A DNA stretch of 64,000 bases from Fratercula arctica (GCA_947846985.1 CANTUZ010000008.1:25191352-25255351); one strand, 5' to 3'. Positions 38,101 to 49,880 are shown, numbered from the stretch's first letter. The notes: generated from the sequence alone by a model not told the origin. Numbers and translations are program-made.

Positions 38101-41100
38101 TTTCTGCTCCCCATTCAAGCTGTCTTTTTCACTGTAAGGCATGAGGATCACATCTCTGGAAATAACAAAACAACAAAACAAATCAATGAAATTGAAGTGA
38201 GGATGAAGAAAAAATTGACATACAAAAATGCAAATTCTTGGATATGAATTTCCTAGTGAATAATAACCTTGCTGTCTTAAACAAATAGTTAAAAAAAATA
38301 CTTGTGGTTTTGAAAGAGAGTGATACCGAGACCTGAAAATCTGAATATTAAAAATAATCAAACAGATCTTATGGGTACAGAAGTGTGTGTACGTTATGCA
38401 TATTTTTATATGTGCATGCAATTCATATAACTGTACATTACATGTTCACGAAGTAGTAGTATTAATTCTTTTAGATCTGTATCATGGTATTTTTATCTAA
38501 CAATTATGTAGAAACCATGTTTTGCCCTAAACTAAAGAAAAATCATCTCTTCCCTTCCTCATTATGTTTGTAAATGAGAAGGACATTTTAACCTGTGAAG
38601 CAGGGATGAGCTTAAGCAGAGTGACAGTTGAGTACATGGTGAGTCTACGCCCACCCGCGCTCTCTAGGGTGTATCCAACCATCTCCTTTTAGAGGAATGA
38701 CAAGCTCTAACTTCCCCAGTAGCTTTGATGGTATTCTGCCTCTCACAATATACTGCTTTCGAGGTCTTCTTGTATACAGCAAACCACTCGTACACTGAGC
38801 TACTCAGCTTTTGCCACTTTATAATTCAGGTTTTTTCATGAGTCATTAGAGACTATAAAAAGGATTTCATTCATTACAGTGCACTTCTCATTTTTAAAAT
38901 ACATTTCAGCCATCTTCTTTGTCAGGGAACATTTGTCATTACTCTTGTCAAGACGACTGGGCTGTTTGTTTTTTTCCTAAGCGCCTGCAGTGAAATCCTG
39001 GTTTGCTAAAGGAGGAAAATGTTTCTAGCAGAAACAGTCAGCAATTAATTAAGCAGAGAATTAGCTTATTTACCTGGGATCCACTGACATGATTCTGCAG
39101 TGTGATAGCTGGGAAACCAAGCCACTGTTTTAGAAACTAAATCTAGCTTGCCAGACTAAGGAAGGATGTCTAGATCTTCTTCAGAGGTAGTGGCTGTTGG
39201 GCGGTGTCCTTTGAAGCAGCACCAGGTGCCATGGCCCTGTGTCATGGCGGGTGTGAAGAAGATGCTGTCTTGGAAATAAGCAGTTCTTCTCCACCTCTCT
39301 TGTGCAGGAGCTGAATTTTCTGGCCAAAATGTGGCCCAAATGTGGAGAAGCGAAGGGAAAAGGAAAAAGGGAATTTCTAAGTGACAGAAAATGGTTGAGA
39401 GGGATTAGTTTTCATATGCCATTCGAATGTTTTAGATTTTAAGATTTTTTTGTGTTATCAAAGGAAGGTAGAATACTGGCTCCCAACCCGGATATCGGGC
39501 ACAGAAAAAAATATTACCTTGAAAATGTCTGAAAAGGATTTTTGTAGCTTTTTGCGTCTTGTTGTTGTTCGAATCAAGCTGGTGGTCAAAACTAACTCTT
39601 AACCAAAAGTAGTGTCAGCCTTGACAAGTCAACATTTTCGTCTTTGATTCTTTGGTAAATGAAGTGCAGAAATAACCAAAGTTGGTGTATGCAGAAAACT
39701 TGTAGTGGGGTTGAAATAATTGGGAAAAGAAGCCTCCTGTCCCATGCAGTGCCCTGCTCCGAGATCCCCACTCTGGTTCTCCACTCAGTGAGCCAGGAGT
39801 CTTGGTTGTATTCCCCATCGACCTTACAGAGCTCAGAGACGGAGGTGAAGAATTTCATAAGTGACATGGAGGAAAAGTTCGGTTAATATGGACAAGGAAA
39901 AGCAGCTGAGTGAGACACTGGGAAGGGAGCAGAGTCTGAAAAACTAAGCTTGATTGAGTACCTGGCAGTAAAGAAGGTGAACTCTTCAGGTACCAAAGAC
40001 ATGAGAATTCAGGGAAGATGAAAAGGGAAGGTATGTGTTATGGGAAAGATAGAACTGAATAGAGGAAAAAGGGACTGAAGCAGAATAAACATGAGAAGAG
40101 AGGAAACGCATCCAAGCATATACCATGCCAGAGTGCCGTGTGTGGGTATGGAAACCAATACCCACAAATACAGAGAGAAATTAAAGCAAAGAACGTAAAG
40201 AGAAAAAAAAAGAACAGTGTATGAATGCAGTAGTGGAAAAGAGAAAAAAACAGAGATGAAAGATACCTCATGTGAGAAAGAAAAAGGGACTTCATAACCC
40301 ATAGGAATAGACTGCACTATAGATTTGGACTCAGTCTTGTGCATAATTATGACCATTTACAACAATTTGACAGCATTGAGAATTTTCTGTCTGGAGCCAG
40401 TGGTAATTTTAATGTCAGAGCTCTGAATTGCATCTGGGATTTTTTTTTTCTTTTTGAAGGGTGATGTGTAGTAGATAACTTCTGATATTAAAGTTTTAAG
40501 GACAATGTAGGTTCACAAATAGCTCTTTCTCCAGAATTTTGTGTTTGTAAACTGCATTATTTTGAATTATCCGTGGGGAAAAAAACTTATTCCATTATTC
40601 AAGACATTCACTGATACTTACATTTGTAATCTGAGACTTATAATAACTTCTACAAAACTTAGAAGGAACTTGTCCAATTTTGTGGTGTTATTTTCATATT
40701 CGTTTCCTAAATGACCGGGCTTTCTGAATCTGATTTCTCTAAGAAAATACAAACCCAAAATTTAATGTTTGAAGCTGGTTTTCATCAGTCTTTTCAAATT
40801 CATTATTGACAAGAAATTTGATCAGTAGCATAGCTGCTGGAAGGAATTGAAAAAGACATGACTATATTACAGACAAAAAATGTTTTTTCTGAAAATACAG
40901 ACACTTGTAACATTTGAGCCGGCCAGATGACACATTAATTGCAAATCATTTGGGTGATTAATGTGAACATTGTTTTAGATCTATCGCATACGGTGTCTTT
41001 TGAAATATACTTTGAGAAGTGCTAGCTATTAATGCAAGGTGCTGGTGATGAGAGTTCATTCTGGACAGATGGCTTAGTTCGCATCCACGTGTAAGTGTTC

Positions 41101-41495
41101 ATGTTGGCACATGGGGGCCAATGATACACTTGTTCGAGAGATTTGGCACATTTGCTTTTCAGCTGCAGCAGAGAATTCAATTGCTAATTACACAGTAACT
41201 CTGACTGACACTAAAATTACTCAAGACAGAAGATTATCACAGATTTAATAGGGCTTTGGATCAGCTCCAGGAAGTTTCCATTGATGTCTATTTATAGATT
41301 TAGAGCAGACTCTGCAATTAATGTAACAGATTGTCCCTGTGTCTGAAGAGAAGTATTTAGCCTTTTACTTCACACACACAAACTATATTTCAGTAGAAAA
41401 CAAAACAGACTATCCAACAGCTTTCGTGTTATTCATCTTTGATTTCAAAAACACATTTGAAATAATATTGAACACTATTTTATCTTTCTTTTCAG

Positions 41496-41701
41496 TCACA
41501 GGATGTACCCATCTTGGACAGGTTTACGCTGACAGGGATGTTTGGAAACCAGAGCCGTGCCAAATCTGTGTGTGCGACTCAGGGTCTGTTCTCTGCGATG
41601 ACATCATCTGTGATGATCAGGAGCTGGACTGTCCCAACCCAGAGATTCCCTTTGGAGAGTGCTGTCCAGTTTGTCCACAAACAACACCACAACCTACAAG
41701 A
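41496..41701 (+). CDS. COL3A1: COL3A1 exon 2, VWC (von Willebrand factor C) domain
   Basis: Codes residues 27-95 (first codon split with exon 1). It contains ten cysteines, at 30, 48, 51, 53, 60, 65, 72, 82, 83 and 86, in the pattern of a complete VWC/chordin-type module: CxxCxC near the start and CCxxC at the end. The core ([24 protein letters not shown]) is nearly identical to mammalian COL3A1. It ends in a Thr/Pro-rich tail (TTPQPTR). The acceptor is TTTTCAG at 41489-41495. A second AG six bases further (41500-41501) also keeps frame and would remove Val-Thr. The donor is AGA|GTAAGT. Confidence 0.97.
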
Positions 41702-42149
41702 GTAAGTTTGTCCTCAATGTTGTTACGTTGGTGTTGCCACCTTCTTGATTCACATCAACCTCAAATCATTTTTCTTTCAGGTGCTCTTAAACACTTTTCT
41801 TTATATGCTAAGCTTGTCACTTTCTGCCCATAGGCAAAAACTTAGGATGGGCAAATTTTGCGAAATCAAATAAAAAAACACAGCTTGAACTTTCACAGTT
41901 TTATCTTTTTTGTTAAATTCAAGAATACTTCTGTATTCTGTCAGAGACTTAGTACAGGGTCTCATAAAATACTTGTTAATACTTTGAGCTATGCAGCTGA
42001 AAGCCTGAAATCCTTCAACCCAGTTTTACATAGACAACAGGCAGAGATAAATAGTAAAAAGAACAGAGGGCAACAATTAGCCATTACATTTTTCATTTTA
42101 TGGAGAAGCATAGGAATAATGCAAACAGCTTATTTGTTCACTGCATGCT

Positions 42150-43184
42150 CAACCTATATCCAGTTAAATCCAGTTGGCAACAGATCACGAGTGGTGTTCT
42201 CCAGGGCTCAAAATCAGGGCCAGTTCTGTTTAATATCTTTGTCAGTCATCTGGACGACAGGATCGAGTGTACCCTCAGTCAGTTTGCAGAGGACACCAAG
42301 TTAGGTGGGAATGTTGATCTGCTTCATGGTAGAAAGATGTTGCAGAGGGAGCTGGACAGGCTGGATTGATGGGCTGAGGCCAATGGTATGAGGTTCAACA
42401 AGGACAAGTGCTGGGTAACCCAAGGACTTGGGTCACAGCAACCCCATGCAGCGTTACAGGCTTGGAGAGGAGTGGCTGGAGAGCTGCCTGGCAGAAGAGG
42501 ACCTGGGGGTGCTGGTCAACAGATGGACGAATATGAGCCAGCAGTGTGCCCAGGTGGCCAAGAAGGCCAACAGCATCCTGGCCTGTATAAGGAACAGTGT
42601 GGCCAGCAGGACTAGGGAAGCGATCGTTCCCCTGTACTGGGCACTGGTGAGGCCGCACCTTGAGTACTGTGTCCAGTTTTGGGCTCCTCATCTCAAAAAA
42701 GACATTGAGGTGCTGGCGCAGGTCCAGAGAAGGCAACGAAGCTGGTGAGGGATCTGGAAAATGAGTCTTCTGAGGATGAGCTGAGGGAGCTGGGATTGTT
42801 TAGCCTGGAGAAAAGGAGGCTGAGGGGAGACCTTATCATTCTCTACAACTACCTGAAAGAGAGGTAGTAGAGAGATGGGGGTCGGTCTCTTCTCCCAAGT
42901 AACAGGTGACAGGACAAGAGGAAATGGCCTCAAGTTGCACCAGGGAAGGTTCAGACTGGATATTAGGAAAAAATTATTCACTGAAAGGGTTATTAAGCAT
43001 TGGAAGAGGCTGCCCAGGGAAGTGGTTGAGGCATCATCCCTGGAGGTTTTTAAAAGACAGGTAGACATAGTGCTTGGAGACATGGTTTAGTGACAGTTTT
43101 TGTCAGAGTTAGGTTGATGGTTGGACTAGATGATGTGAAAGATCCCTTCCAACCTAGGCAATTCTATGATTCTATGGTTCTATA
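42150..43184 (+). mobile_element. CR1 LINE (non-LTR retrotransposon), 5'-truncated, decayed
   Basis: This is the 3' end of a CR1 element in sense orientation. Residual reverse-transcriptase text is seen in broken frames: ...[17 protein letters not shown] near 42190-42245, then FAEDTK (42283-42300) where an active copy has FADD, then [20 protein letters not shown] and [18 protein letters not shown] (about 42530-42672). A TGA at 42367-42369 corresponds to a CGA in the family (CpG decay), and a further frame break follows near 42415. The 3' UTR ends AACCTAGGCA then ATTCTATG, ATTCTATG, GTTCTATA (43161-43184), the family's octamer tail. The 5' boundary is approximate. The copy is dead. CR1 is the dominant avian LINE, which is the main clue to the host. 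Confidence 0.93.
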
Positions 43185-43385
43185 TTCATAAAACTAACGT
43201 CAACACGGAGTTAAAGAAAGTTAGACAATTTTCACGGCATACTGCAAGGCGGCATTTCTTATAAACTCAATTCTACATCATCACAGAGTAAATTTCCTTT
43301 TGCAGAGTTATTGTTGACTTAATGCCTTGTAAAGGAAAAGTGAATCAAGCCCTACATCCCTAATTTATCATCATCTTGTTTATAG

Positions 43386-43445
43386 ACACCAACATTATCT
43401 AAACCAGTTGCAGCAACTCAACCTCAGGAAAATCAAGAATGTTAG
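43386..43445 (+). other. Possible cryptic or decayed exon in intron 2
   Basis: A plausible acceptor (CTTGTTTATAG, to 43385) is followed in phase with exon 2 by 19 codons, TPTLSKPVAATQPQENQEC, then TAG (43443-43445). A GTTAGT at 43441 could act as donor for a 55-nt exon, which would shift the frame. The Thr/Pro/Gln-rich text resembles the VWC-helix linker, but this may be chance. Confidence 0.2.
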
Positions 43446-44261
43446 TGCATGCCAAGTCCCCTGGCCTAAACGACTTCAGTGAGTGAGACAGCTATACTGA
43501 GCTCTAAGGTTATCCAAACATTTCATCCTTCTTTAAGATCCATGAGATTCTGTTAAAGTACATAGTTTTCCACAGGCATATTGAAGATTCTTATCCAGAA
43601 GATAAAAGAAGAGAGTAAAAGAGATGCATATATGAAAGAGGAAGGGAGAAGATGTATTTCTGCAGCTCTATAGTATATCTGCTTAAATATGAAATGTCAT
43701 ATACAAATACATCACCTAGTGTTAGTTGCACCATGCAACTGTACTGTTTCCAGGGTTACCTGAGCTACTTCACTGAACAGTTCTAGAGGTGTAAACTAGT
43801 GGTACATACAAGCATGCTGGAGATTGAAGCACAGTTCCCTCTCTTGTTGAGCCTAGAGACTCTTTTATCAGTTCTGTGGTTCCTGATAATAAAAGACACA
43901 TGGACTACTTCCTCCAGCCTCTGTCTTCGATGTAGAAGAGGCTGGTCAGCCCACTGGAAGCTATCCTGCTGACCTTGGATAGTGTATAGGGAAATGCCAC
44001 CTTGAAAGATCCAAGATAGTTTCAGCTGAATATTCTTTTCTACCTCTAGCAGCTAAATGCACAAAAGCTGTTCTGAACTACTAATTGACAATCCAGATAG
44101 TAATGTGTAATTGAATTATTAATTGATAAATAAATTAATTGGAGGAGTAGATCTGAGAAATTAAAATTACCCACATTATCACACTTAACATGCTAGACTG
44201 AGAAGGATACAAGAAAACCGTCCCTTACAGCTTTCCACAGTGGGCTTCTGTACCCATTGTA

Positions 44262-44281
44262 CTCAATGGCAAAGCTCTACT
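44262..44281 (+). repeat. Probable ancient interspersed repeat fragment (TCAATGG core), copy 2
   Basis: Shares 17 of 20 positions with 26469-26488 and continues into TGACTTCATTAGTGCCATG, which also resembles the GACTTCAATGGG half of the old amniote repeat. The family name is uncertain. Confidence 0.4.
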
Positions 44282-44462
44282 GACTTCATTAGTGCCATGT
44301 TTTTGCCTACAAGAGAGGTGTAGCTTTATGGGTGAACTGTGAAAATGTGGATGAAAGACTGACCAAAAAACACACAGATTTTAATATACTGAATAAGAAT
44401 AAATTTAATTAATTTGATAAAACTATATTCCAATGTTTAAATGTGTTTTCCTCTTCTTTATA

Positions 44463-44491
44463 TGTGTGTGTGTGTATATATATGTATATAT
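44463..44491. repeat. TG/TA compound microsatellite
   Basis: A short TG run passes into TATA, about 60 bp before the exon 3 acceptor. Confidence 0.85.
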
Positions 44492-44551
44492 TCAGTTGTG
44501 GGGTTTCTTTTGATTTTATTTCTTAATTTATTACTTTTCCTTTTTTTCTAG

Positions 44552-44590
44552 ACTCCTGGAGTAGTCAGCCAAGGCCCCAAAGGAGACCCT
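44552..44590 (+). CDS. COL3A1: COL3A1 exon 3, linker and start of minor helix
   Basis: Thirteen codons, residues 96-108: TPGVVSQGPKGDP. The last two triplets (GPK GDP) start the minor triple helix of the N-propeptide. Acceptor TTTTTTCTAG, donor CCT|GTAAGT. Human exon 3 ends in the same QGPKGDP. The next intron is 576 bp with nothing recognised beyond a T-run after the donor. Confidence 0.93.
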
Positions 44591-45166
44591 GTAAGTGAAG
44601 CTTTTTTTTTCCCCAAGGAAAGTAGCAAAATCAAGAGCCAGGTCTTACAGTGCTACGTATCCCAATCAAGCTGCTGAGATATCCAGCTTTCATTGATGTC
44701 TGCACTGTCTGCAAACCGTGCCATATATTTATTTTGAAGGAGCCCTTTAGCTTCAACAAAACTCTCCAAAACTGGAAAAACAGGGAGAGAGAGACTTTAG
44801 TTAAAACTGTATTACATGTGTTATTTTTTGTTATATCTCTTCCCAGTAGGAAAAAAAATAAATCTATGGACTCCACTGACAGTACTAATTTTCTACTGAG
44901 GAATTGACCTGTTCAGTATTTCCAGTGTGTTTGATCAAATATCAGCTGCAATAAGGCTCCAGCAACTAAGAAGTGTTCCCATGTGTGAATTTTGCCTCCT
45001 GTCTACGTCTTTCCCGAAAGTGCACTTGTGCTCTTAGTTATGTTTGAGAAAGTTTCCCACCCCAATCGCACAGACTTTGTTATGGAAGGATTTGTCCTGC
45101 AATGCTCTTGCAGTTGAAGGCAAGTGCTGATGTCTGTATCTATCTGCTTTGTTTGTGTTCTTGCAG

Positions 45167-45283
45167 GGTTCTCCTGGGATTCCAGGCAGAAACGGTGCCC
45201 CTGGCCCTCCAGGACAGCCAGGGAGTCCTGGAGCTCCTGGCCCCCCCGGGATCTGCCAGTCGTGTCCCAGTATAAATGGAGGC
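45167..45283 (+). CDS. COL3A1: COL3A1 exon 4, minor triple helix and cysteine pair
   Basis: Thirty-nine codons, residues 109-147. Gly-X-Y triplets ([12 protein letters not shown] ...) run to Gly136 and then ICQSCPS. Cys138 and Cys141 correspond to the pair that links the three N-propeptides in type III procollagen. Acceptor TTCTTGCAG, donor GGC|GTAAGT. Confidence 0.96.
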
Positions 45284-47413
45284 GTAAGTCATCATTATGT
45301 TCAGCTTCTACCTTGTTGCTCATAAACATACAAATCAATCCTGCAGGCACCTGTCCCGTGCACCTTCACACATACTTTGCTTTCAGTGGCATCTCTCTCT
45401 CATTTGTGCCTTTGAAAAACACAGCTGAGTTGTAGGTGGGGTTGTGTTGTTGTTTTCAGGTTTTGTGTACAAAATTTGGTTGGAGTGCAATTAAATCTTT
45501 CCCTTATCTTATTTTTAAAAACTTTTGGAGCCAAATCTGATGAAGGACTTATGTAACTCAGAAGTAATCTGATCAGAAAGAAAGTGTGCAGGAGGAAGTA
45601 TGTCCTCTTAAGCTTAATGGTTAGGGAACTCTCTTACTTTCATGTATTTTATCCAATGCACGTTTAATAAAGAAATATTCTCAGGAGACCAGACCAAAAC
45701 GCAGGTCCTCTGCTTGCAGGGAAGTGCCATGTAAGTGCAATTTGTCATGCTCCCTCTTTATTTCTGGCCCACTGAATCTTGAATTCTTTTCTGAAGACCT
45801 GGACATGGTCAGCAGAAGAACTAATTTTAACTGAAGTTTCTGAGCAGTTGGATTTGCTAAGGGAGCTGAGCCACAGCTGGCGCTTTGTTAAGAGATGACA
45901 TTATCTCCCATGTAATCTAGCAAGCCGAGCTTTACAAGACAGGATTACTTTAGCACAAAACTCTTAAAAATTGTATGTTAAAACAGTTGCTACCTTTGAA
46001 TATAGGCCACTGTTTATATATTTCATGTACACTTCCCACCAGGTAAGCCAAAAACTGAGGAAAGATATCTTGGCTCTATTCAGTTCTGAAAGGGATTGCA
46101 TCTGAAGGACTGAGCTTCTGGGGGAAGTACCCATGGGTTGCTTGACCAGTCCCAGTGGACATCACAATAGTGTACCAAGATAGCTACTGGATTTGGGTTG
46201 GCAGATGCAGACACAGGAGGGAACGATAACCTGAATTAGTCACCTACTCCAACACTGCATCAAAAATGTGCTGTTGAATCCTGATGAGAGGGTTGATATC
46301 AGTAGCACAGGAGTCATCTTGTACCTGGACAGCAAAGGAGCTGGATCCACAGTGGTTTGGGTTATCAGGCAGGACACTGCACGTATTCCTGCTCAACCGT
46401 CTATGTGCCATTAATGCATAAACTGCATTAATGCCATATTATTCAACTAAGTTTGCTAACATCTGGATAATAAAATCAACATATGCCAATTAAGAGGCTT
46501 ACATGGGAATTCCTTGAAAAACTGACTGTAGAATTTATAGGGTTTTTTAAACAGTCTTTTATGTAAATGGGTGTGTCGAAGACACTCTCCACCCTCAGAA
46601 AGGCCCACAGGACAGGTTTTCACTCCATGTCTTGGACTGAGCTTCCATTTGTTTCAAGATAAATTGTCAAAAGCAGTGGGCTCAAAAGTGATGACTGTAT
46701 TTTAATTACTTGGAGTGACATAATGAACAGGAAAGGGGAAAGGGAAAGATGGAAAATGGCATTAGGAAAAAAGTGTAAAACTCAGTTTTCTGAGATGTGT
46801 AAGTTCCCACGCATGAGGTAAAACAAATTATTTGTAATTCAGGGAAAGACAGATTTACATACAGGTAAGAGATTTTTTACTACCAAAATACTCTGAAATG
46901 AGACATCCATTAGTCACAGGTAACAGAAATTAGGAAAATTATAATAAACTGTTGCATTCTTTAGTGCAACAGAAAATATTTCACCAACTTCCTTGAGTGA
47001 CAACTACGTCCAACAGAAAAGAAACTGATAAAGAAAGTAGGGGGAAAAGCTTAAAAGGAGTCAAACAAGAATAAGAGGAGAGAGAACGTTAATTTTTGGT
47101 CCATCTGAGGCCCAGCTGTTAAGATGAAACCTGGAGGCACACAGCATGAGGAGCTAATGTCACCACTGACCACAAAAGAAAGATATTGGCTGGGCTTCTT
47201 TTATGGATGATTTAACTATATGGCAGCCATATGTAAAACAGGTACTACTCCATAGATACAAATGAGTTATTTCCATACATTTGCTATGCCAGTGTAAGAA
47301 AAGGTTTGTTTGATTTGTAGCAATCACCTTGTTTACTTTTTTCTTTCTTCTCTCTTTTGTTCTTTTTTTTTCTTTATTTTTCTTCTTTCTGTTTTTCTCT
47401 ATTTCTTTTACAG
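45284..47413 (+). other. COL3A1: COL3A1 intron 4 (2,130 bp)
   Basis: No gene or transposon is recognised. It includes a 9-bp inverted repeat (46410-46432, separate entry) and ends in an unusually long pyrimidine-rich tract of about 79 nt (47335-47413) that forms the exon 5 acceptor. Confidence 0.85.
46410..46432. repeat. 9-bp inverted repeat, 5-nt loop
   Basis: ATTAATGCA (46410-46418) pairs exactly with TGCATTAAT (46424-46432). The arms contain TAAT homeodomain-type cores, so a paired binding site is as likely as an RNA hairpin. Confidence 0.8.
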
Positions 47414-47485
47414 AGTTTTTCTCCACAGTATGACTCCTATGATGTGAAGGCCGGTTCAGTTGGTATCGGTTACCCACAGCCCATT
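47414..47485 (+). CDS. COL3A1: COL3A1 exon 5, N-proteinase site and N-telopeptide
   Basis: Twenty-four codons, residues 148-171. SFSP|QYDSYDVKAG contains the expected Pro151-Gln152 bond cut by ADAMTS2-type procollagen N-proteinase; human COL3A1 has NYSP|QYDSYDVK. Lys159 in YDVK is the telopeptide lysine used by lysyl oxidase for cross-links. After that the telopeptide (GSVGIGYPQPIT) differs from the human text. Donor ATT|GTAAGA. Confidence 0.95.
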
Positions 47486-49740
47486 GTAAGACGATACAGC
47501 CTTTTTTTCCTGTCCATTTTTTTTAAAGAACAAATTTTCTGATCGTAGATTATACCTTAGATGCGTGTGTATCCTGATTTAAATTTAACAAGATAAATTT
47601 TAATTTAACTGTTGCCTGCAGTGGAATTGCTGCAATGTAAGGCAGCAATTTGCTTGGCAACATCATTCTAGAAACTAACTATAGATTATCTCGGGGTTTT
47701 GCCTCTTCTCTCTCTTTCTTCCTTTTCCTACCTTCTTTTTCCTAATCTCTCTCTGATTCACTTTCTTACACTACCTAAGCATTTATCGCTTTCTCCCTTG
47801 CATGGCCTCCTCATTTATCTGGTTTGGTATTCTTCTACTAATTGCTCCCCTCCCTTCCACCACTTTTTTACCTCTACCACCATCCCTAATCTTCCTTTAT
47901 CCATTCAGCAGCATTCTGTCTTTACTCAGTATGATACTCCATACTTGTTTACTTTTCCACAACACAAATTTGCCTGATAACAAGTGAGTAAACCCCTCTC
48001 ATAATCTTTTTTCATCCCAGAAGCAGTCAAAAACTTTTCAGTTTTTCTTTTTACAGTTATCAATTTTTTACCCACAGCTATTCAGACTGTATACTAAGGA
48101 TGCTGTATCTGCCTGCTAGGCCTGGCCCAAGTTTTTCACAGTTTTTTTTAATTAGATAAAGCATGGATTGCCTGAGAGAGTTGTGCATGAGCTATGCTTC
48201 CCATATAAAATAAATTTAAATGTTGCACCTCATGATTTTCCTTTTAGGCACTGGGATTTAGAGGTATTCACCACTGATGACATGGAGTGCTCTTGATTCA
48301 GGCAATCTGCTCTATAGAGGATGCGGTGAATTGCTGTTATTTGAAATTGACTGCTGCTTCATTAAGCATAATCATTATTTTCAGCCTGATGCTGTATAAC
48401 AAGGTTTGGGAATCACGTGTTGTAACACACCAAGGCAGTTCCAAGCGAGTGTGTTATTTCTCAGGGTTCTATCAGATCATCTCATGAAATTTACTAATCA
48501 TGACAGCTGTTTTTCCTGAAATATAGTTCATTATTTTCTCACCTTTATTTTAATCTGTTTATTTCAACCTCATTCATTTGCTAATATGGTCATCCATGCA
48601 TTGGTCTTCTTTAAGCACCCATTTTTGTATTTGCTTATTCATTTATTCACATTCAGCTCCTCACAGTTTTTGCCCACGGCTTATGGTATCATCTACATTT
48701 TGCTACTTGGTGTCTTAAACGAGATGTGCTGAACCAGGCAGATAACCAAGATACCTTTCAGTTAACAGCTAAGGTTACTCCTCTCTATTTTGGCATTTTT
48801 CCTTGAGGTGCTTAGTGATTTCTTGTACTCTGACCCCTGGACTTGGGTTAAAAAAATCCACAACTTAATTTGGCACCCTAGAATGTCTTCAGCCAGGATT
48901 GTTTACATACTTTCAGGTCATATGTTTTTTTACATTGCATCATGCAATACATGACTGCAAAGTAAGTGACGGAGCAGTTACAGGTAGATGTGACTAAACT
49001 CACTAGAACTAAATAATGTTTATCATTAACTTTACATAGATTAATTAATTTATTAATGTATACATTTAATTTATCAATTTTCAACTTAAACACTGGGTTT
49101 GAATAAACATACAAATTGAAATAACTTGGAAGAGTAATAAAATAAAAAATGCCAGCTATAGCACCAACATTTGTCCATGGGTGATTACCGTGCCTGGTAT
49201 TTCCTCAGTCACACATCTCTCCAATACTCTTTCCTGTGGCTTTCCACTGCTTGAAGACTGATTTTGTACTTTACATCCCAGTTGCTCTTTACTGACTTGT
49301 ATAACCTCCACATATTGTCTGTGTTTCTTTCCACTAGTGCACTTACTCTAACTAGAATGTGCTTATTTGTTCACAGTCTGGAGATACTGGCAGCAAGCAA
49401 ATGTCATACCTAACTATCAGTTTATCTCCACAGTGAGCACCTTGAAAAAAATAATGTCTTGTTTATTTATAGCTGTATGTCTAATCAATTGATTGCAATT
49501 GATGAGTTGGTGGCTTCAATTTGTGTTGAATAGAGAGTTACTTTACACCAAATGAGTTCTAACCAACAGCAAGGGACTGTTTGCTGTATTCACACATTGA
49601 AGGCAACCTGATTTACCCAGACACTAACTGCTCTGCCACTTGGTGTACTTCTTGTCCTAGAAAACAGCAAATATTACAATGATTATCTGCTTTAGACAAA
49701 AGACAATCTGTGAACTAATATTAACATAATATGTTTTCAG

Positions 49741-49880
49741 TATAGTAGCATACTATACTACGTATACTGGTATAGTATAGCAATATGATATAATGTTGTA
49801 TTATGAAAATCACGTTCATGTAACATCTGTTACACATGGCCTATTCTGATATAATATGACACACGTTATGTGTGATATTA
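49741..49880. repeat. Cluster of AT-rich inverted repeats
   Basis: TACTATAC (49751-49758) can pair with GTATAGTA (49770-49777). Further on, TAATAT (49852-49857) and ACACA (49859-49863) pair with TGTGT (49869-49873) and ATATTA (49875-49880), with a G/G mismatch and a 5-nt loop. GTAAC/GTTAC lies between them. Confidence 0.7.

Larger units (their letters stand above)
23440..41495 (+). other. COL3A1: COL3A1 intron 1 (18,056 bp)
   Basis: This intron is over a quarter of the window. I see no second gene in it. Open frames such as 28697-29098 (133 codons) and 31258-31629 (123 codons) look like chance frames in GC-richer patches (28840-29060, 31620-31760). It holds an (AT)11 run, a large TTC/GAA tract, a microRNA-like hairpin and a short hairpin at 35154, each listed separately. 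First introns of fibrillar collagen genes often carry enhancers, so the GC-richer patches are plausible but unproven candidates. Confidence 0.85.
41702..44551 (+). other. COL3A1: COL3A1 intron 2 (2,850 bp), with CR1 insertion
   Basis: It contains the truncated CR1 LINE, a possible cryptic exon at 43386, a second copy of the TCAATGG-type repeat, and a TG/TA microsatellite close to the exon 3 acceptor. Nothing else is recognised. Confidence 0.9.

Noticed and set aside
37948..38421. 157-codon open frame on the minus strand in intron 1
   Set aside because: No recognisable domain and no conserved motif; a chance frame in AT-rich DNA.
41858..42304. 148-codon open frame overlapping the start of the CR1 copy
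   Set aside because: It is out of the reverse-transcriptase frame; the CR1 remnant explains the sequence.
42395..43083. Minus-strand open frames of 113 and 131 codons over CR1
   Set aside because: They are antisense shadows of the CR1 remnant.
47160..47477. Lys-rich 105-codon minus-strand frame
   Set aside because: It is the complement of the pyrimidine tract before exon 5.
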